NCBI RefSeq assembly: GCF_014212175.1
Contig: NZ_JACJVR010000073.1
Location: forward strand, 1 to 64,000
Length of the DNA: 64,000 nt
Origin: Cohnella xylanilytica
Lineage (GTDB): Bacteria; Bacillota; Bacilli; Paenibacillales; Paenibacillaceae
Direction of reading: 5' to 3'
In this document: in pieces, positions 25,460 through 34,373 of the stretch
How positions within the stretch are numbered: position 1 is the stretch's first letter
How the letters are laid out: each line of letters starts with the position of its first letter
Translations under genes and position numbers: made by a program
The notes under the pieces: model-generated
Seen by the model: the letters and a program-made list of their open reading frames with translations, nothing else
Database searches by the model: none
What the model was told of the DNA's origin: nothing

Positions 25460-25828
25460 CGCTGAATGCCGGATTTTTCGGTATTCGCACGCCGGCGGTG
25501 CCTCGGGAGCACTCCCAATGCCGATTTATTCGGCATTCACGCGTCGCTGAAGCCTCGCGGCCACGTTCAATGCCGAATTTTTCGGCATTCATGGGACGGC
25601 GGAGCTTTGTTCGTCCGCTGAATGCCGGTTTTTTCGGTATTGGCGCGCTGTCGAAGCTCCGCAAGCGCGTCCAATGGCGATTTTTTCGCCATCCACACGT
25701 CGCTGGAGACTCGCGAGCACACCCAATGGCGAATTTCTCGCCATTCATGCGCCGCTGGAGCCTGGCGAGCACGCTCAATGGCGAACTTCTCGCCATTCAC
25801 GCGTTACCGGAGCCTCGCTCCTAACTTG
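25460..25828. repeat. 52-bp tandem palindromic array A (7 units)
   Basis: Seven palindromes of the type AATGCCG-A/T loop-CGGCATT begin at 25465, 25517, 25569, 25621, 25673, 25725 and 25777, a strict 52-base period. The first four units use GCCG/CGGC arms and the last three use GGCG/CGCC arms, so the two sides changed together. Spacers between palindromes are related but diverged (GCGTCGCTGGAGCCTCGCGAGCAC-like, shown here as a pattern only). The array lies inside an ABC transporter operon and encodes no protein. Confidence 0.92.
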
Positions 25829-25843
25829 CCCCTCGCGCCGAAG

Positions 25844-26812
25844 CTACAGCTTCCGCGCCGCGGGGCGCACGAGCAGCAGGCGTTGGAAAAGAATGAACAG
25901 GAACAGCAGCAGGCCGATGACGATCTTCGTCCACCACGAGCTGAGCGTGCCTTCGAAGCTGATGATCGTCTGGATGACACCCTGGATCAGGACGCCGAAG
26001 AACGTTCCGGCGACGTAGCCGACTCCTCCGGTGAGCAGCGTCCCGCCGATGACGACGGAGGCGATCGTGTCGAGCTCGAGGCCCATCGCGTGCAGCCCGT
26101 AGCCGGAGAGCATGTAGAACGTGAAGACGACGCCGGCCAGCGCGGAGCAGAAGCCGCTGATCGCGTACACGGCAATCTTCGTCCTCGCGACGGGCAGCCC
26201 CATGAGCAGCGCCGACTGCTCGCTGCCGCCGAGCGCGTAGACGTTGCGGCCGAGCCGCGTATAATGCGCGACGTAGACGCCCGCCGCGACGACGACCAGC
26301 GCGATCAGCACGCTGATCGACACGAAGCTGCCTCCCGGCAGGCTCACCTTCGTCTGCGCCATCTTCTGATAGAACGGATGGTCGATCGTAATCGTGTTGA
26401 TGCTGATGACGTAGCAGAGGCCGCGCGCGAGGAACATGCCGGCGAGCGTGACGATGAACGGCTGGATCTTGAAGTAATGGATGACGGCCCCCATCCCCCA
26501 GCCGAACAGCGTGCCCAGGACGAGCACCAGCGGAATGACGACGGCCGGCGGCCAGCCTTGCTCCTGAACGAGGCTCGCCGAGATCATCGTCGTCAGGGCG
26601 ATCATGGAGCCGACGGACAGGTCGATGCCTCCCGACACGATGACGAACGTCATGCCCACCGCGACGATGAGCAGGAACGCGTTGTCGATCAGCAGGTTAA
26701 AGAAGACCTGTAGCGAGAAAAACCCTGTGTAGCGGAACGCTCCGGCGAGGAACATGAGGGCGAACAGGAACACCGTGACCGCGATCGGCAAATATTTGCG
26801 ATTAAGAAGCAT
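25844..26812 (-). CDS. Sugar ABC transporter permease (YjfF-like)
   Basis: The protein is about 322 residues from the ATG at 26812; the upstream part of the longer frame lies inside the preceding permease gene. It has eight to nine membrane helices and the family phrases VIVSGGIDLSVGSMIALT, AGMFLARGLCYVIS, RTKIAVYAISGFCSALAG and ASVVIGGTLLTGGVGYVAGT. This is the YjfF half of the YtfQRT-YjfF galactofuranose/hexose importer. Its start overlaps the end of the YtfT-like gene by about 11 bases, so the two are translationally coupled and probably form a heterodimeric channel. Confidence 0.9.
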   Translation of the reverse strand: MLLNRKYLPIAVTVFLFALMFLAGAFRYTGFFSLQVFFNLLIDNAFLLIVAVGMTFVIVSGGIDLSVGSMIALTTMISASLVQEQGWPPAVVIPLVLVLGTLFGWGMGAVIHYFKIQPFIVTLAGMFLARGLCYVISINTITIDHPFYQKMAQTKVSLPGGSFVSISVLIALVVVAAGVYVAHYTRLGRNVYALGGSEQSALLMGLPVARTKIAVYAISGFCSALAGVVFTFYMLSGYGLHAMGLELDTIASVVIGGTLLTGGVGYVAGTFFGVLIQGVIQTIISFEGTLSSWWTKIVIGLLLFLFILFQRLLLVRPAARKL

Positions 26813-27839
26813 GCTTGGCCGCCTCCCTCTCCGCCGGATAATGGCGGGTCTTCCACCGCCGGACGAGCGCTTGGCGGAACGCCTCCGACTGAACGAGGCA
26901 CACGACCAGCACGACGAACGCCTTGACGACAAGCGTAATCTCCGGCGGCACCCCGATCATGTAGATCGTCGTCGTCAGCGTCTGGATGATCAGAGCCCCG
27001 ATGACGGTGCCGGTCAGGTAGAAGCGCCCGCCGGTCAGCGAAGTGCCGCCGATGACGACGGCCAGAATGGCGTCGAGCTCGTACCAGAGGCCGGCGTTGT
27101 TGCCATCCGCGCTCGAGACATTCGAGCTGAGGATGAGCCCCGCGATGCCCGCGCACAGGCCGCAGAACAGATAGACGGCCAGAAGCACGTACCGCGAGCG
27201 GATGCCGGCGAGCCGGCTCGCGGCCGGGTTGCGGCCGACCGCTTCGATGAACAGGCCGAGCGCCGTCCGCCGCGTGAGCAGCCCCGCCGCGGCGAACACG
27301 GCCGCCACGAGGAAGATCGAGAACGGCAGGCCCGCCAGAGAGCCCGAGCCGATGTAACCGTAGGAATCGCTCGTTACGGTGATGATCTGGCCGGACGTGA
27401 TCAATTGGGCGATGCCCCGGCCCGCCACCATCAGGATCAGCGTCGCGATGATCGGCTGCATGCCGACGCCCGAGACGAGCAGCCCGTTCCATAAGCCGAG
27501 CGCGAGCGACAGAACGAGCGACAGGCCGACCGCGGACAGGACGAGCCCGAGCGAGCCCTGGTCGGAGCCCTTGCTGATCGTCAGGCAAGCCATCGCCCCG
27601 GCGATGGCGACGACGGACCCGACGGACAGGTCGATGCCGCCCGTCGCGATGACGAGCGTCATGCCGATCGCCACGAGCATAAGCGGCGAACCGAAGTTCA
27701 GAATGTCGATCAAGCTGCCGTACAGATGACCGCCCCGGACCTGAAGGGAGAAGAAATCCGGCGAATAGATCAGGTTGAACAGAAGCAGGGCAGCCAGCAT
27801 CGCCAGCGGCCAGAACAAATGATGCTTGCGAATCCTCAT
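26802..27839 (-). CDS. Sugar ABC transporter permease (YtfT-like)
   Basis: This 345-residue membrane protein has about nine helices. Diagnostic segments are VIATGGIDLSVGSVVAIAGA, LILMVAGRGIAQLITSGQII, GRNPAASRLAGIRSRYVLLA and AVVIGGTSLTGGRFYLTGTV, matching the YtfT/RbsC permease family. It pairs with the YjfF-like permease downstream (overlapping genes) and is preceded by the ATPase gene, whose stop is only 4 bases before its start. The permease half is part of a carbohydrate importer, probably for a hexose in furanose form, judging from the paired YtfT/YjfF organisation; this assignment is inferred. Confidence 0.9.
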   Translation of the reverse strand: MRIRKHHLFWPLAMLAALLLFNLIYSPDFFSLQVRGGHLYGSLIDILNFGSPLMLVAIGMTLVIATGGIDLSVGSVVAIAGAMACLTISKGSDQGSLGLVLSAVGLSLVLSLALGLWNGLLVSGVGMQPIIATLILMVAGRGIAQLITSGQIITVTSDSYGYIGSGSLAGLPFSIFLVAAVFAAAGLLTRRTALGLFIEAVGRNPAASRLAGIRSRYVLLAVYLFCGLCAGIAGLILSSNVSSADGNNAGLWYELDAILAVVIGGTSLTGGRFYLTGTVIGALIIQTLTTTIYMIGVPPEITLVVKAFVVLVVCLVQSEAFRQALVRRWKTRHYPAEREAAKHAS

Positions 27840-27843
27840 TCCG

Positions 27844-29382
27844 TCATCCTCCCGCGATCGCCCGCATCACTTGCTGCTGGCCGATGTCGTCTTCGATCAT
27901 TTCCTTCACTACCTTGCGGTCGCGCAGCACGACGATCCGGTCGCTGACGCGAACGACCTCCTCCAGCTCCGAGGAGATGAACAGCACCGCCATCCCCTCG
28001 CCGGCCAGCTTCAGCACGAGCTTCTGAATCTCGGCCTTCGCCCCGATATCGATGCCGCGGGTCGGCTCGTCGAGGATAAGCAGCTTCGGCCGGGTCAGAA
28101 GCCAGCGGGCCAGAAGAACCTTCTGCTGGTTGCCGCCGCTCAGGTTTTTGACCAGCTGCTCGGGATTAGGTGGGTTAATATTTAACGCCTTGATATATTC
28201 GTCCGCGAGCTCCTCCTGCTTCCTCCGCGGAATCATCCGCAGCCAGCCGCGGGTCGCCTGCATCGCGAGGAGGATGTTCTCCCGCACGGACAGGTCGTCG
28301 ACGATGCCTTCCGTCTTCCGGTTCTCCGGGCAGAACGCGAGCCCCTCGTCGATCGCCTGCCGCGGCGAGTGGATCGTTCCCGGCGAATCGCCGAGCCGAA
28401 GCTTGCCCTGATCGGAGCGGTCCGCGCCGAACAGAAGCCGAGCCAGCTCCGTCCGGCCCGAGCCGAGCAGTCCCGCCAGGCTGACGACCTCTCCCTTCCC
28501 GATCCGCAGGTCGAACGGCTCGATCGCCCCTTGGCGCGCCAGCCCGGAAGCCTCCAGCAGGAGCTCCCTCGGCCCCCGAGCGCTCCCGGCCGTCTTCGGC
28601 CGCTCCTCCAGCGCTTCCATCTCCTTGCCGATCATCTTCGAGACCAGCTCTATCCGGGGAAGGCTCGCCGCCTCGTACTCCCCGACAAATTCTCCGCCCC
28701 GGAGAATGGTTATTCGATCGGAAATGTCATAGACCTGGTCCAGGAAGTGCGTCACGAACAAAATCGCTAGCCCCTCCTCCTTGAGCTTCCGCATGACCGC
28801 GAACAGCTGCCCCACCTCGCCCCGGTCCAGGCTGGAGGTCGGTTCGTCCAGAATGAGCACCTTCGCGGAGATATTGAGCGCCCGCGCGATCGCGACGAGC
28901 TGCTGGACGGCCACGGAATAATCCGCCAGCGGCCGGGAGACGTCGATCTCGAGCTGCAGCCTCTCCCGAAGCAGCCGCTCGGCCCTGCGATTCATCTCCT
29001 TCCACCGAATGCGTCCGAACGCTCTCGGCTCGCGTCCGATGAAGATATTTTCCGCCACCGTCAAGTTCGGGCACAGATTGACTTCCTGATAAACCGTGCT
29101 GATGCCGGCCTCCTGCGCCTGCCGCGGGCTGTGAATGGCGACTTGGCGCCCGTCCAGCTCGACGCTTCCCCGGTCGATCGAATAGACGCCGGTCAGCACC
29201 TTGATCAAGGTCGACTTGCCCGCGCCGTTCTCTCCCATCAGGGCGTGCACCTCTCCGGGGAACAGCCGGAAGTTCACGCCGTTCAACGCCTTCACGCCGG
29301 GGAAATGCTTGTAAATCCCCGTCATGCCAAGCAAAGGCCGTACGCCCTTCTTCTCCGTCAAATCCCCTATCCAATCCCCCAT
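27844..29382 (-). CDS. Sugar ABC transporter ATP-binding protein (YtfR-like)
   Basis: This 512-residue protein contains two fused ABC domains. The first has Walker A GENGAGKST, signature DYSVAVQQLVAIARAL and Walker B LILDEPTSSLD. The second has the degenerate Walker A GLLGSGRTE, signature LSGGNQQKVLLARWL and LILDEPTRGIDIG. This is the CUT2-class pattern, in which the second site is catalytically altered. It drives the YtfT/YjfF-like permease pair encoded next. The first 15 residues precede the conserved start, so a shorter start near LLGMTGIYK is possible. A terminator-like hairpin separates it from the upstream binding-protein gene. Confidence 0.93.
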   Translation of the reverse strand: MGDWIGDLTEKKGVRPLLGMTGIYKHFPGVKALNGVNFRLFPGEVHALMGENGAGKSTLIKVLTGVYSIDRGSVELDGRQVAIHSPRQAQEAGISTVYQEVNLCPNLTVAENIFIGREPRAFGRIRWKEMNRRAERLLRERLQLEIDVSRPLADYSVAVQQLVAIARALNISAKVLILDEPTSSLDRGEVGQLFAVMRKLKEEGLAILFVTHFLDQVYDISDRITILRGGEFVGEYEAASLPRIELVSKMIGKEMEALEERPKTAGSARGPRELLLEASGLARQGAIEPFDLRIGKGEVVSLAGLLGSGRTELARLLFGADRSDQGKLRLGDSPGTIHSPRQAIDEGLAFCPENRKTEGIVDDLSVRENILLAMQATRGWLRMIPRRKQEELADEYIKALNINPPNPEQLVKNLSGGNQQKVLLARWLLTRPKLLILDEPTRGIDIGAKAEIQKLVLKLAGEGMAVLFISSELEEVVRVSDRIVVLRDRKVVKEMIEDDIGQQQVMRAIAGG

Positions 29383-29401
29383 CTTCTCCCCACTCTCCTT
29401 C

Positions 29402-29455
29402 GAAAAAGAAGCAAGCCGCCCCGGACCGCGTCGTCCGGCCGCGAGACGGCTTCTC
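29402..29455 (-). promoter_or_regulatory. Partial-terminator hairpin after the binding-protein gene
   Basis: On the minus strand AAGCCG with CGGCCGGAC pairs with GGTCCGG and CGGCTT, followed by GCTTCTTTTTCG. It sits between the first YtfQ-like gene and the ATPase gene, a position where partial termination would give more binding protein than transporter. Confidence 0.65.
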
Positions 29456-29487
29456 CTATCTGCCGAGCGTCGTCTCCTGACGCCGGA

Positions 29488-30573
29488 TCAATACTTGCGG
29501 TTCGGGAGAGCTTCCTTCGCCTGCTCGGAGGTGAACGTGCCTTCCTCCGTTACGATCCGCTTCGGGATCTCCTTGCCGGCGACGACGTCGTTCACGGCCT
29601 GCATCAATTGCGGCCCGAGCAGCGGGTTGCACTCGACGATGAAGTTGATCTTCCCTTCGCTGGCGGCGGTCATGCCGTCCTTCACCGCGTCGACGGAGAT
29701 GATCTTGATGTCGACGCCCGGCTTCAGGCCGGCCGCTTCGATCGCCTGGATCGCGCCGAGCGCCATGTCGTCGTTGTGGGCGTACAGAACGTCGATTTTC
29801 TTATGGGCCTTGAGGAACGACTGCATGACTTCCTTCCCCTTGGCCCGCGTGAAGTCGCCGGTCTGGGAAGCGATGATCTTCAGATGCGGATTGGCCGCGA
29901 TCTTCTCGGCGAAGCCGGCTTTGCGGTCGTTGGCCGGGGCGGAGCCCGTCGTGCCCTGAAGCTCGACGATGTTCACGTCTTCCGAAGCGTCCTTATACTG
30001 CTCGACGAGCCAGTCGCCGGCGCGGCGGCCTTCCTCGACGAAGTCGGAGCCGATGAACGTCACGTACAGCGAGTCGTCCTTGGAATCGACGGCGCGGTCG
30101 GTCAGGATGACCGGAATGCCGGCGTCCTTCGCTTCCTTCAGCACCGTGTCCCAGCCGGATTCGACGACCGGCGAGAACGCGATGACGTCGACCTTCTGCT
30201 GGATGTAGGAGCGGATCGCCTTGATCTGGTTCTCCTGCTTCTGCTGCGCGTCGGAGAACTTCAGATCGAAGCCGGCCTCCGCCGCGGAGCTCTTGATCGA
30301 CTCGGTGTTGGCGGTTCTCCAGCCGCTCTCCGCGCCGACCTGGGCGAAGCCGAGCGAGATCTTCTTGCCCGCCGCCGAAGGCGATGCCGAAGCCGATTCC
30401 GACGCCGACTCGGACGGCGATACGCTGGCCGGTGCCGACGCCGAAGGAGACTTCGAAGCTTCCTGACTCGGAGACGAGCTGCTCCCGCCCTCGTTATTGC
30501 CCCCGCAAGCCGCCGATACGAGCATCATCGACGACAGAACGAGCAGAGCCCCTAACTTGCCCGATTTCTTCAT
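29488..30573 (-). CDS. YtfQ-like sugar-binding lipoprotein (first copy)
   Basis: This 361-residue lipoprotein has lipobox VSAACGG near residue 22, a long Ser/Ala/Pro linker (SPSASAPASVSPSESASESA) and then a periplasmic-binding type I fold. The YtfQ-like segments are ISLGFAQVGAESGWRTANTE, DVIAFSPVVESGWDTVLKEA, AHNDDMALGAIQAIEAAGLK and NFIVECNPLLGPQL. It is the first gene of the sugar ABC operon and is divergent from the histidine kinase gene at 30853 across a 280-base promoter region. Its expression is probably set by that kinase and the response regulator. Confidence 0.92.
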   Translation of the reverse strand: MKKSGKLGALLVLSSMMLVSAACGGNNEGGSSSSPSQEASKSPSASAPASVSPSESASESASASPSAAGKKISLGFAQVGAESGWRTANTESIKSSAAEAGFDLKFSDAQQKQENQIKAIRSYIQQKVDVIAFSPVVESGWDTVLKEAKDAGIPVILTDRAVDSKDDSLYVTFIGSDFVEEGRRAGDWLVEQYKDASEDVNIVELQGTTGSAPANDRKAGFAEKIAANPHLKIIASQTGDFTRAKGKEVMQSFLKAHKKIDVLYAHNDDMALGAIQAIEAAGLKPGVDIKIISVDAVKDGMTAASEGKINFIVECNPLLGPQLMQAVNDVVAGKEIPKRIVTEEGTFTSEQAKEALPNRKY

Positions 30574-30852
30574 CTTTCCCTTAACCTCCCCTATGGTCGC
30601 CAGCGTCGTCAGCCGTGGCGTGAGGCCATTATAAAACGCTCACACAAAGCCGGAATACGGAGTCTCGCGGGAATAGAGTGCGATCTTTTGGCCAATTGGG
30701 GGAGGGCGTTCGGCCGTCGGTTTGTTTTTTTGTGCGCGAAGTGGATTTTTCCGGCATTATCGGCATCCCTCATAGATCGCCCGGGCGTTCATTTGCTATA
30801 GTAGATAAGGACCGAGTTGAAAACGTATACAAGCAGAAAGGTCACGCCGCCG

Positions 30853-32697
30853 ATGAAGCGAATCCGTATGCCCGGCATTCGGCTGTCCAGCATGCGAGCC
30901 AAGATGCTCGTCATGTTCGTCATCCTCACCTCGGTGCCGCTGATCGTCGTCGGGCTTCTCTCCTACCAGAAGTCGTACGACACCGTCTCCGGCCACAGCA
31001 AAGCGGCGACGATGCTGGCCGCGAGCCAGCTCGGACGGAACATCGACGTTCTGTTCGAAGACGCGGGCAAGCTGCTCGAGCTCGGGAAGAACCCGCAGGT
31101 CATCCGCTTCCTGTTCTCGCAGACGGACACCTACGAGGACGCCAAGGAGATTCTGAACGCGTTCGGCCTGTACCGGGAGACGTATAAATACGACAGCGTA
31201 TTGAACATCACGATGGTCAATCTGTACGGGAGGGGCATCAGCGAGCGCAGGGGCGTGTTCCAGATGGACAAAAACCCGCTCCGCAACCCCCACTTCCAGT
31301 ACCTGACGAACCATTCCGACGACATTCTGAACATCCCGCCTCCGGACGCGTCGCCGCTCGACCGGCTGGACGGCTTCGACTATCCGGAGCGGAACGTCAT
31401 CTCCATCATGACGACCGTGAAGAACGGCATCACCCACGAGGTGATCGGCTTCATCGTCATCGATCTCGTCGACACGGCGCTGGAGAAGTTCCGGGACAAC
31501 GTCGTCATCGGGCGGACCGGCTTCTTCTATGTCGCCGATCGCGGCGGCCGGCCGATTTTCTACCCGGACGACAAGCCCTCCGCGCTCCAGATGCTCGGCG
31601 GGACCGACTTGTCCGCGAGGCTGTCGAGCGATCAGGCCAGCTACGTCGACTCCTCCTCCGGCAAGCCGAAGTTCATCGTGTTCACCACCTCCTCCATGAC
31701 CGGGTGGAAAATCGTCGGGCTCGTGCCGCTCCAGGAGATCATGGTCGAGGCCAATTCGATCCGCCAGCTGATCATCGTCAGCGTGCTGCTCAGCATTATT
31801 TTCGCGATTACGCTGCACTTCTTCATTACCGCCCGCCTCACCCGCCCCGTCCAGGTGCTCAAGAACAAGATGCGCCAGGCGGCGTCGGGTTATCTGGAGG
31901 TCAAGGTCAAGCCGACCGGGCACGACGAGATCGCCGATCTCGGCAACAGCTTCAACATCATGCTGGAGAAAATCAAAATGCTCATGGATCAGCACCTGAA
32001 GGAACAGGAGCAGATCCAGAAGGCCGAACTGCGCACGCTTCAGGCCCAGATCCACCCTCATTTTCTGTACAACACGCTCGATTCGATCGTCTGGATGGCC
32101 GAGGCCGGGAAGAACGATCAGGTCATCCTGCTCGTGCAGGCGCTCTCGCGCTTCTTCCGCAGCAGCCTCAACAAGGGGCTCGACTGGATCTCGCTCAAGG
32201 ACGAACTGGAGCACGCGCGCAGCTACCTCGTCATCCAGAAGATGCGGTACCGGGACATTCTCGAGTACGAGATCGACGTCCCGCCGGAGCTGGAGAATTG
32301 CCGCATTCTGAAAATGACGCTTCAGCCGATCGTAGAAAACGCGCTCTATCACGGGATCAAGAACAAGCGGGGGCAAGGGCTCATTCGGGTGTCCTGCCGG
32401 GCGGCGAGCGAGCACGAGCTGGAGATCGTCGTCGCGGACAACGGCATCGGCATGAACGCGGAGCGGCTGGAACGGCTGCGGGAACGCCTCGAACGGCGCC
32501 ATGTCCCCGAGGATAACGAGGGCGAGGGTACCGGCACAGGCTCGGGTGCGGGTACGGAGACGGCGGGCGGATTCGGGCTTCGCAACGTTCAGCAGCGGAT
32601 TCGTCTCTATTACGGGGAAGCTTACAAGATTCGGGTGGACAGCGCGGACCGCGAAGGGACGACGGTCGCGATCCGAATTCCGATGCAGCGGAGGTGA
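30853..32697 (+). CDS. YesM-type sensor histidine kinase
   Basis: The protein is about 614 residues from the ATG at 30853 (AAAGGT ten bases upstream). It has a membrane helix at about residues 15-38 (LVMFVILTSVPLIVVGLLSY), an extracellular dCache-like sensor, a second helix (LIIVSVLLSIIFAITLHFFI), HAMP, and a His_kinase domain with phospho-acceptor H in LQAQIHPHFLYNTLDSIVW. The ATP site has N box VENALYHGIKNKRG and G1 VADNGIGM. The C-terminal half carries a Gly/Thr-rich insertion (GEGTGTGSGAGTETAGG) before the G2 region GFGLRNVQQRI. It overlaps the response-regulator gene closely and likely senses a sugar, directly or through the binding protein encoded third. Confidence 0.93.
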   Translation: MKRIRMPGIRLSSMRAKMLVMFVILTSVPLIVVGLLSYQKSYDTVSGHSKAATMLAASQLGRNIDVLFEDAGKLLELGKNPQVIRFLFSQTDTYEDAKEILNAFGLYRETYKYDSVLNITMVNLYGRGISERRGVFQMDKNPLRNPHFQYLTNHSDDILNIPPPDASPLDRLDGFDYPERNVISIMTTVKNGITHEVIGFIVIDLVDTALEKFRDNVVIGRTGFFYVADRGGRPIFYPDDKPSALQMLGGTDLSARLSSDQASYVDSSSGKPKFIVFTTSSMTGWKIVGLVPLQEIMVEANSIRQLIIVSVLLSIIFAITLHFFITARLTRPVQVLKNKMRQAASGYLEVKVKPTGHDEIADLGNSFNIMLEKIKMLMDQHLKEQEQIQKAELRTLQAQIHPHFLYNTLDSIVWMAEAGKNDQVILLVQALSRFFRSSLNKGLDWISLKDELEHARSYLVIQKMRYRDILEYEIDVPPELENCRILKMTLQPIVENALYHGIKNKRGQGLIRVSCRAASEHELEIVVADNGIGMNAERLERLRERLERRHVPEDNEGEGTGTGSGAGTETAGGFGLRNVQQRIRLYYGEAYKIRVDSADREGTTVAIRIPMQRR

Positions 32698-32702
32698 CGG
32701 GA

Positions 32703-34373
32703 ATGTGGAAAGTAATGCTGGTCGACGACGAGATCGTCATTCGCGAGAATATCCGGGAATGCGTCGATTGGGAGCGGGAAGGGTTCGTCTATTGCGGGGA
32801 CGCTTCGGACGGCGAGCTCGCGCTGCCTCTGATCGAGCAGACGATGCCGGATATTCTCATCACCGACATCAAGATGCCGTTCCTGGACGGCCTGGAGCTT
32901 AGCGCCATCGTGCGCAAGCGGATGCCCGACGTCAAGATCGTCATCTTGAGCGGACACGACGAATTCGAGTACGCCCGCTCCGCTCTCCGGCTCGGCGTGG
33001 AGGAATATTGCCTGAAGCCGGTCAGCGCGGCCGAGCTCGTCGCCCTGCTGCGAAGCGTCGGCGCCAAGATCGATCGCGAGCGGCGGGAGAAGGAGCGGCT
33101 GGAGCGGCTTGGGAGGGGCGAGGCCGAGAGGGCGCTTCCGACGAAGGAGAAACTGCTCGCCGACCTGTGCACCGGGATGATCACGACGGCGGAGGCGGTT
33201 CATGCGGCGGCCGGGCTGTCCCTGAGCCTGACGGCGCCTTTCTACTCCGTCGTGCTGACGGACGTCCGCTGCGGGCGGAGCCAGTCGGCGGAGATCGACG
33301 CCGGCCTCGTCGATCGGGCGGAAGCGCGGCTGCGCGAAGGCATCCTCCGATTCGGGCCCGCGGACGGAATTCTCGAATTCAAGCGCAGCCGAACGGAGAG
33401 GGCGTGGATCTTGAAGGGCGACTCGGCCGAGCGGCTTCGCGAGACGCTTGCGTACGCGCAGTCGGAGCTGAAGGCGGGCGTCGAAGCTGAGACGGGCTGC
33501 TCGCTCGGCATCGGAATCGGCGGCGTCCAGCAGCGGCTTCAGCACGTTCATTCCTCCTTCCTCGAAGCCGAGGAGGATAAGCATTGGCGGAGGCTAACCG
33601 CCCAGAGCCGCCGGACGGCCGGGGCGGCGGACGGCTCTCTCGAGCAGGCGGCCTTCCTCGACCGGCAGAGGTACGTCGACTTCCTGAAGGTCGGCTCCCC
33701 GGCCGATGCCGAGGCGTTCGTGTCGGCTCTGGCCGGCGGCTTGCGCTCGATCGATTGGCGGAGCGACCTGTACGGCTACTACTTGCTCAGCGATCTGACG
33801 ATCGAAGCGTTCCAGACGGCCAAGAGCTTGTACCGGAACCTGGACGGCCTCGAGAGCGCGCTGCGGCGATTCCAGCAGGCGGTCGGCGAGATCGCCTCAT
33901 GGGAGGACGCTTCCCGCTACCTGCTTTGGCTCGCCGAGCAGTTCTGGGCTTGGCGCGGCAGCGCCGCCGACCGCTACGCCGACATGCTGGAGCAGGTGAA
34001 GGCTTACATCGGAGCCCATTACGGCGAGGACCGGCTGTCCCTTCAGGACGTCGCCGACCACGTTCGCGTCAGTCCCAGCCATCTGAGCAAGGTGTTCAGC
34101 CAGGAGACGGGGCAGACGTTCATCGAGTTCCTGACGCAGACGCGCATCCGGAAGGCGATGGAGCTGCTGCTCACGACGAACGGCAAGTCGTACGAGATCG
34201 CCCATCAAGTCGGCTATGGCGATGCCCATTATTTTTCCAACCTGTTCAAGAAGGTGACGGGGATGACGACCAAGGACTTCCGCAAGCAGGGGCGCCTCGA
34301 TGCCGCTTGGCCGGGATGGGAAGGAGAGAACCATGAACGGACGTCGGTTGCGGAGGCTCGGCAAGCTCGGTAA
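32703..34373 (+). CDS. YesN-type AraC-family response regulator
   Basis: The protein is about 556 residues from the ATG at 32703, with GGAGGT seven bases upstream; the frame also opens at a GTG overlapping the kinase stop. The receiver domain has acidic pocket D8/D9 and phospho-acceptor D55 in ILITDIKMPFLDG. A variable middle domain follows, then a C-terminal AraC DNA-binding region with two helix-turn-helix motifs (LQDVADHVRVSPSHLSKVFS and YEIAHQVGYGDAHYFSNLFK). Its likely target is the divergent YtfQ-like operon and perhaps its own unit. The last 14 codons overlap the start of the binding-protein gene. Confidence 0.93.
   Translation: MWKVMLVDDEIVIRENIRECVDWEREGFVYCGDASDGELALPLIEQTMPDILITDIKMPFLDGLELSAIVRKRMPDVKIVILSGHDEFEYARSALRLGVEEYCLKPVSAAELVALLRSVGAKIDRERREKERLERLGRGEAERALPTKEKLLADLCTGMITTAEAVHAAAGLSLSLTAPFYSVVLTDVRCGRSQSAEIDAGLVDRAEARLREGILRFGPADGILEFKRSRTERAWILKGDSAERLRETLAYAQSELKAGVEAETGCSLGIGIGGVQQRLQHVHSSFLEAEEDKHWRRLTAQSRRTAGAADGSLEQAAFLDRQRYVDFLKVGSPADAEAFVSALAGGLRSIDWRSDLYGYYLLSDLTIEAFQTAKSLYRNLDGLESALRRFQQAVGEIASWEDASRYLLWLAEQFWAWRGSAADRYADMLEQVKAYIGAHYGEDRLSLQDVADHVRVSPSHLSKVFSQETGQTFIEFLTQTRIRKAMELLLTTNGKSYEIAHQVGYGDAHYFSNLFKKVTGMTTKDFRKQGRLDAAWPGWEGENHERTSVAEARQAR

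Noticed and set aside
30796-32502. A 568-codon minus-strand frame
   Set aside because: It is the complement of the YesM-type kinase gene, whose motifs are complete on the plus strand.
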